Positions 58,001-64,000 of a stretch of DNA of 64,000 nt are shown here, in pieces. The first letter of the stretch is position 1, and every line of letters starts with the position of its first letter. The notes under the pieces are model-generated. The model ran no database searches. It saw only the letters and a program-made list of their open reading frames with translations, and was not told where the DNA came from. This DNA comes from Eleusine coracana subsp. coracana (taxonomy: Eukaryota > Streptophyta > Magnoliopsida > Poales > Poaceae), in NCBI GenBank assembly GCA_032690845.1, contig CM064426.1, positions 76,016,403 through 76,080,402 of the forward strand. The letters run 5' to 3'. Made by a program: the position numbers and the translations under genes.

Positions 58001-59242
58001 AGTGCATATGCAAAATTACAGCGCGCTGAAGTTCTCTCAAGCTGGTTGAAATGATGGTAGCAGCAGCTAAATTTGTTCATATAGTAAGCTTCTTTGTCGC
58101 ACTTAATTTTAACATGACGGTGAGGGTGAGGAGGAACAACGGGGAAGACTCTTGAATTACTTACCGCTCTAATTGGTATTAATATTTAATGCACTTATAC
58201 TTGCCTAGTTCGTGTTGCTACGTCCTTTGAGTACTGTTCATTAACTTTGTGGAATCGTAACCTTCTGTGTAGGGCTGCTGAGTTATGTCCTTTCAGATGT
58301 TTTAGTCGAGAAAATAACCTTCTGTGCATTCTTTCTTTTTGCTATGAATAATAGTTTTCTGAAATCAACGGATTCCTGGGGTGGTGAACTTTTCTCTAGC
58401 AATCATGGACGGTTAAAAGACTCTGCACTTATTTGTTCCATGTTGTTGTGATGGCTGAAATATGATGCCGAATAGAACCTAATCTTCCAATCTTTTGCTG
58501 CATATTGTGATAGACAGTTAAAGAGTTATGAACTGCAGACTGCGTGGCAAATCATGTTAGAAGTAGTTGTTTTAGTGCTTTGTTTTGTCAATGAACTGTG
58601 GTAAATGCAGTAGTATTGAGCAAATTAATTAGTTATTACCTTAAGCTTGTTGTTAGTTGAATGTTTGTGAGTACAACAGTTTTCATAATTGACTCAAATT
58701 CATTTTCTTCTTCTCTACCTTTAGTGGTAAGATACGTTTGGTCACTAGTTACTTATTTTCCTTAGACGATTCTGATATTAAGAGCTTTTATCTTTGGTGC
58801 AATCAACCATTGGCATTTAGTATGAATTTTTTGTGTAACTGTTTTAACAGAGGAACTGTATGCACTATATAAAAAAACCATTTGCTTCCCTTCATTTAAT
58901 GTTAAGATGCATTAGGTTACTATTCAGTTAGCTTGTTTATTTACAGCATAGCCTAAATGGGGCATGTTTTAACTTTGAACCAAACCACTTATCTAAACAG
59001 ACACAAGGCCCGTTTAATTCATGGCTAGAAGTCAATACTTGTGGAGACTTACCTTAAAATCTTCCGAAATCTTAAGCCATCCCCACTTGTCACTATCATC
59101 TCCATCTGATTCATCCTGAAATTTGTTATAGCTGCCCGTCCTTTATATGGACCATTTCCTCTTGCTCTCCAATCTCCACTGCAGTCCTTATTATACCCTA
59201 TAGGATTTCCATTCACACAAGTAGAGAGTGAACAGAGAGGAG
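58001..59242. other. intergenic / 3' flank, nothing recognised
   Basis: AT-rich DNA without supported coding regions. The end (about 59100-59242) is presumably the leader or promoter of the next gene. Confidence 0.35.
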
Positions 59243-59578
59243 ATGGCAAACCTGCAGAGATCTTCTCAAACATTTAGGAGGTCTGGTTCATTGGGTTTGG
59301 ATTGGGATGAGAGGCTTAACTCTGGAGACAAGAATCCTGAACATGGAGAAACAATGGGGTCAACGAAGTGCAGCTTGGAGTTCAAGGAATTAAGGCATTC
59401 TGGTAGTATTGGGTCCGTTGGAAATTGGAACGGTACAGCAGCGTTGGGCACTGGTGGCAAAGAGCATAGCAATAGCAGGTCGATTGATGCAACCAGGCCT
59501 TTTGTACTCACATGTTCCGTCTGCTCAGGATCCACCTTTACCCAAGTTCCCTCACTGCATGTTCTGCGGAATTTTTAG
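59243..59578 (+). pseudogene. MASS-like (MAPK-substrate protein At1g80180 type), frameshifted
   Basis: The frame from ATG 59243 encodes 111 residues. The start MANLQRSSQTFRRSGSLGLD followed by WDERL is the family signature, and ELRHSGSIGSVG is a Ser-rich regulatory-type segment. Known family members are small MAP-kinase substrates acting in stomatal signalling and related pathways in Arabidopsis. After about residue 80 this frame ends oddly, while the next frame continues QDPPLPKFPHCMFCGIFRK and EPSKLSNHRSRPTQ, which resembles the family's C-terminal part (DPPSPK motif, then Cys/basic tail). A one- or two-base shift around 59480-59520 would explain it. Either the gene is broken, the sequence has an error, or the C-terminus has changed. 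I see no splice sites. Confidence 0.6.
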
Positions 59579-62017
59579 GAAAGAACCCTCAAAGCTGTCC
59601 AACCATAGAAGCCGTCCAACCCAAGTTCCCTCACTGCATGTGTGTTTTTGTTTTGTATGTGGCATGGTTGTACCTTTCTTTGTCCTCTGTTTTATATTGG
59701 CATTCATACTCCTGTTCTATTAAGTACATGATATACGGTTCCATTCATAGCGAATATCCATAATGCTTTTGTTTGTTATGCGTGTTTCATTTCAAGATCA
59801 CTACTGACTGATGGTGCTATTGTAGGCACTTGATGATCTTGTCAATCAACTGATAAATTTACTATAACTACTTTTAATGTCACCAACTGGCTGCATCCTG
59901 TGTTCAGTCTTTCATAGTAAAAAGGCTCCACTTTAGTATGTAAGGTTACTATTCAGTAGATCTGTTCTGCATTATAATTCTTTTCCAGATGATTAATGAA
60001 TAATGTTAACCTTCATTCGTTCTTGAGGTTGGGCTGGTGTGCTCTACTACTTTTTTTGAAATTATACAAGGAACTACTTTTAGATATATGGGTAACTCTG
60101 TTTATAACTTTCTTATCTTGTATATGCTGCTCAGAAACTTGAATGTTTCAATTTTTGTCTTAAGCGTCAATAGCTGCATTCTGCATTATAACAAGTTGAA
60201 GTCAACTTCTGAATGTCATCTTTCTTATTGTTAATTTTTTACCTTACAATGTCTGATTTCTTCTAAAATAGCAGTAACTCTTGTCAGTTTATATGATCTA
60301 AGATTAGTTAAAGTTGCTTCTATAATGTGATGTAAGCTATTGCTTCTATGAGGTTCATGCTACTAGTTCTTCAAGCTGAACTATCTTCATGAACTGCCGT
60401 CATAAGCTGATGATGTAACATATGCTCCTTTGCTCATCGTATTTTGTGCTGTTTAAATTCCTGAACTTTTGTTAGGGTTTTAAGTATGGAAAGACATTTT
60501 TATAAACTCGGAGGGAATAAGGTTTCATATGCAGAGCATATCTAATCCAGAAACGTGTGTGAATTGTGAACTATTAGAAGAGTGTATATGTCCAGAGTAC
60601 TGTCAGATTAGTTAGAAGTTAGGGCAGGGTTTTTCACTTGGAAAAAATTTATACCTTAGTTATAGTAGAATGGCGGATAGTTTGGTCTCATCCACTTCAC
60701 TCCTAGTGCTAAGCCTCAGTTGTAGTCTGCAATATGGTCTTAGCATAAGTAATAGGTACATCATGTTTTAGCAACAGCAAGACAGTTTTTTCGTTTCCTT
60801 CTGGGTTGGGAGTTGGGAGTGTTGTGACTGAACTGTGATATCTGCCTGTCCGAGGCTCGAGAGAACTCTATGTGGACTGTTTGGGCATGTACTCGTCCGT
60901 TCTTAAAATGTTGTCATCGGCCAGTTCATTCCAGTTCAAAAATGAGCTGGCCTATGATAACAAATAAAAAAACGGAGGAGTAACACAAAAAATGTTGACT
61001 GACTGCATTGAAAAGTTGATGATATGATCACTAAAAAAGGAAAAGCATCTTGGGACGTCCAGTTTGATGGTCAGTATGTCTCAGTTTTTTCACAAACAAC
61101 CCGGATTGGTTCCCACGGGCTCGGGCGTACCATATACTAGAACCATTAGATTGAGATCCTAGTGCTCATAGCAATCATACCACTTAACAGCACTGTCTGC
61201 GTTACCGACTGTGAGCCACCCTTCTACTTTCCCAACACAACCGCACACGACCTGCCGCCCGCCGTGACGGGCCAAACCCCTCTCCGCCTCAGCCTCCTCA
61301 CCGGCTATACCTACAGCCGATCCTGCCCCCGCCCCCAACCATGCCCACCTCCATCCTGGGACCCGCAGCTGCAGCAGTGCCATCGCCGCCCTGCCACACC
61401 GCCATTGTGTCGTATGTATTAGTTACGTTACTATCGATACTATGCACTGATTAGTTACATCCGAAAGCTAGTTTAAGATGATGATGAAGAAGGATAAACA
61501 GTTTACTTCCTCTCACGTGTAATAGGCTCATAGATCATAAACGTGGAATCGGAGTACATTGAATTTTTTTTTAGTAAAATATATTTTCAATGATTCAAAC
61601 TCAAAAACTCATATCCATAATATGATATTTAACTATTATGTATGGATCAGTTGCTCTCTAAAATTTGAAGTCATTAAAAGGTGAACAAGTTATTGGTACC
61701 TATTCGGTCAAAAAAAATTATTGGTACCTTACCAATAAAAAACTAAAAACATGATACCTCAGTTCATGCATGTAACTATAACTTAAGTTCAGTATTACTA
61801 AAAAAAAGGATGTACTGCATTAGGAGCATAGCGCCTGTTTTATTCATAAAGCACACACGAGATAGTTTTTCGATAGGCTCCAACAGCTGCATGTATATAT
61901 TAAGGGTCGTTGTCGTGCAGCCATGTGAGACCACAGCCCTTTATTTGTTAACCGATTTATATTGCACACTAGTACTTTTGTAGTAATGGCATGAGCATTA
62001 TAGACAGAGGGCAGCAA
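59579..62017. other. intergenic, AT-rich
   Basis: No gene is supported. A GC-richer patch at 61190-61420 has overlapping short open frames, Pro-rich on the plus strand, without family resemblance. A copy of ACCCAAGTTCCCTCACTGCA at 59619 repeats one at 59540. Confidence 0.35.
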
Positions 62018-62031
62018 TGTTGGATCCCTCG

Positions 62032-62345
62032 GAAACTTGACCTACCGGGGAAAGGAAATCCCCTCCCTCACGCAGGTCAAGAAAATCTCGAATCCTCCTA
62101 CCAATCATACATAGGGACTTAGCTGGCCGTGTGAGCTATGGCGCAAGTTTTTACCTATATTGAGATTTTTCTACATTGTGCGTAGCTACAGCATCACAAC
62201 GCCGCAACAGTGTCATGCACTGTGCGTGCTATAGTACCGCGTGCAGCAATAGTGCGGTGTGACGCCCGAGTCAATCCCAGGGATCGAACTCGGGCAGGCG
62301 AGCTACCACTCGGGCACTTTGCCACCAAGCCACTGGCTTGTTCGC
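62032..62345 (-). mobile_element. tRNA-derived SINE, about 314 bp, with 14-bp target duplication
   Basis: Read on the minus strand the element starts near 62345 with a tRNA-like head: A-box-like GAGTGGTAGCTCG and B-box GAGTTCGATCCC, the internal promoter of RNA polymerase III, followed by an unrelated body. It is flanked by direct repeats TGTTGGATCCCTCG at 62018-62031 and 62346-62359, of the size and kind made by LINE-driven insertion. Families such as Au or similar grass SINEs are candidates, but I could not assign one. There is no sign of a functional tRNA. Confidence 0.8.
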
Positions 62346-62359
62346 TGTTGGATCCCTCG

Positions 62360-63098
62360 AATTTAAGCCTTCTGAAATTTCCCTTTATACATACAATGTA
62401 AAACACATGTGATCTTTCCAGTTAGCTGAGCGAGTGGGACAATATTTATAATATGTGCTGATTAGATATTACAACTGTAATTATCATCACGTTACTGGTT
62501 ACAAATTTACAATCACCACGGCACATATGTTGACCCAACTTTAATTTATTGGCATTTTCATAGGAAACTTATATGTGCAATTTAACCATCATTGAATTAT
62601 TGTTTTTATTATTGTTATTTTTTATATCGCTATAATTCCTAGGTAATTATTTTTGTAATAATAAAAAAATGTAATCTATAAACTTATATAATAAAAAATG
62701 TAATCTATAATCTATAAACTTATATTTTTGTAATAATATAAACGGTTCCATATGGAGGGTTTCAGATCGATGAAAAGTAGCACGCTGTGCCACAGTAACG
62801 TTCCTGAGCGTCGACCTCTCGTCAAGTACCGAGGATAAAACTGAAGCTCTGCTGCTCTGGTGATCACTGGTCAAAGAAAATTCTTCTGGTACTTGGCGAG
62901 TACCGGAGAAAATCTCTCAACTGTAATCACTGGTACAAAAAAAATCTTCTGTGGGTTCTGGAATACCGAGTTACTCTCTACATATACCACGAATACCGTG
63001 TTACTCCTATATATTACTATACATGCCAGTCATATGCTTCTGCACCTTGTCTTCTTAATTAACAGAAGTAGGAGAAAGAATTTGCAAACAAGTTAATC
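62360..63098. other. upstream region of the DC1 gene
   Basis: AT-rich, with a short tandem duplication of AAAAAATGTAATCTATAA (about 62664-62712). No gene supported. The leader probably begins after about 63000. Confidence 0.4.
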
Positions 63099-63890
63099 AT
63101 GAAGATGTACGATAACCTTCCGGCGGAGATCTCCCACAACGCCCACCCTGCGCACAAGCTCACTCTGAAGCTGGTAACCAGCGACGACGGCCGCCCGTTC
63201 CGGTGCAACGGCTGCAGGGAGCCCGGCAGCGGCGAGGGGCGGAGGTACAGGTGCGACACCTGCGAGTTCGACCTCCACACGAGCTGCGCCGTCGCAGAAT
63301 CTACCCTGAAACATCCTCTGTTTGGCGACCTCGAGTTCAAGCTCCTCCATTCCCCGTCGCCGCCCTCCGCCGACGGAAAGTTCTGCAACGCCTGCGGCCA
63401 CGTCACGTCTGGGTTCGTCTACCACTGCTCGTCAAAGGACCTCGACCTCCACCCGTGCTGCGCCGCGCTGAAGATGGAAACCGTGCTCCCTGGAGGACAC
63501 ATGCTTGAGCTCTGCAAGGAAGCCAAGAAAGACTGCCTCGTCTGCCGCGAGAAGGGACACCCGGCGGGCACCTCCTGGAACAAGAAGTTCTTGGACGCCT
63601 TGAGGAAGCACAAACTATGGGCGTACCGGTGGAATTACGGCGGCGGCGACGACGGGTACCTGCACATCGCTTGCATGAAGAAGATAGCTGTCCAGAGCTG
63701 GGAGCAAACTTACCAGGACAGCCCTGGTGGCGGTATTGTGGAGGCGAGCGTGCCGGTCATGAAGAGCATGATGCAGTGGCGCTTGTTCAGAAACACGGAC
63801 AACAGCAGCAGGGAGAAGACCGCCGCTATCGAGCTGGTGGCCAATACCGCTCAGATATTCTCGCAAGCATCATCATCAGCACCGCATTAA
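63099..63890 (+). CDS. DC1 (C1-like) zinc-binding domain protein
   Basis: A 263-residue single-exon product. Two Cys/His-rich C1-like modules are clear: residues about 12-66 (HNAHPAHKLTL, CNGC, YRCDTCEFDLHTSCA) and about 81-125 (FCNACGHVTSGFVYHC, DLHPCCAAL), in the HxxxxL-CxxC-YxCxxCxFxLHxxC pattern of plant DC1 proteins. A third, partial Cys-rich stretch (DCLVCREKGH) follows. The rest is helical and unremarkable. DC1 proteins are a large plant family; some affect defence, cell death or hormone response, but this one's role is unknown. The start is the first of two close ATGs (63099, 63105). The gene is complete in the window. Confidence 0.88.
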   Translation: MKMYDNLPAEISHNAHPAHKLTLKLVTSDDGRPFRCNGCREPGSGEGRRYRCDTCEFDLHTSCAVAESTLKHPLFGDLEFKLLHSPSPPSADGKFCNACGHVTSGFVYHCSSKDLDLHPCCAALKMETVLPGGHMLELCKEAKKDCLVCREKGHPAGTSWNKKFLDALRKHKLWAYRWNYGGGDDGYLHIACMKKIAVQSWEQTYQDSPGGGIVEASVPVMKSMMQWRLFRNTDNSSREKTAAIELVANTAQIFSQASSSAPH

Positions 63891-64000
63891 TAACTGGAAC
63901 CCGCTTGATCAGAGATGCATGATCACGGCAATACCAGGTCCGGTCACGGCAACGGTCCTTGTACGGCAGAGTGGTTGCTTTGTCTGGTAGTTCTATATGA

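Noticed and set aside
62260..62340. possible tRNA gene on the minus strand
   Set aside because: Only the A- and B-box-like motifs are present. The cloverleaf arms do not close, and the sequence is the head of a SINE with target duplications.
1..64000. CRISPR arrays, operons or other prokaryotic systems
   Set aside because: The window has spliced eukaryotic genes and plant transposons. No regularly spaced repeats or prokaryotic gene arrangements were seen.

Overview
This is nuclear DNA from a flowering plant, almost certainly a grass (Poaceae) and probably of the panicoid type. The evidence is spliced genes with short GT-AG introns, some genes extremely GC-rich and others AT-rich (the bimodal composition typical of grasses), DUF4220/DUF594 and LEA_2 genes, and many small transposons (Stowaway, hAT, PIF/Harbinger-like, CACTA). 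The species call is inference. Apparent starts at GTG or TTG were ignored in favour of ATG, and exons were joined by hand from splice signals and reading phase.

Layout. At 0-12 kb lies a UDP-glycosyltransferase (UGT) cluster: the first five codons of one minus-strand gene at the left edge, a single-exon GC-rich gene (3288-4856, +) and a two-exon gene (8406-9963, -). The edge gene and the 8.4-10 kb gene share upstream DNA, so they are segmental duplicates. At 12-18 kb is a 13-coding-exon borate exporter (BOR/SLC4) gene. At 19.4-21.9 kb is a DUF4220/DUF594 membrane protein (-). At 22-28.3 kb lie transposons: a long-TIR element, a possible solo LTR and a decayed CACTA transposase. At 28.5-31.5 kb is a head-to-head pair of LEA_2/NDR1-HIN1-like genes. 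At 32-38 kb are a 1.1-kb CACTA element with perfect target-site duplication, several MITEs, a tandem duplication and a displaced copy of the BOR 3' flank. At 38.6 kb and 46.4 kb are two copies of a small, probably plastid-targeted protein gene; the first is frameshifted. Between them is a 3.3-kb solo LTR with a 5-bp target duplication. At 47-51 kb no gene is visible. At 51.1-54.5 kb a small membrane-protein gene (-) and a mitochondrial ATP10 gene (+) share a 390-bp divergent promoter. At 55.5-57.8 kb is a three-finger CCCH gene, followed at 59.2 kb by a frameshifted MASS-like (MAPK-substrate) gene, at 62 kb by a tRNA-derived SINE, and at 63.1-63.9 kb by a DC1-domain gene.

The genes have no evident common pathway; this is an ordinary euchromatic plant segment. 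The strongest observations are structural: dated insertion histories (target duplications, an empty site in a tandem copy), gene duplicates at different stages of decay, and gene-derived fragments moved nearby. I did not find a new multi-gene system.
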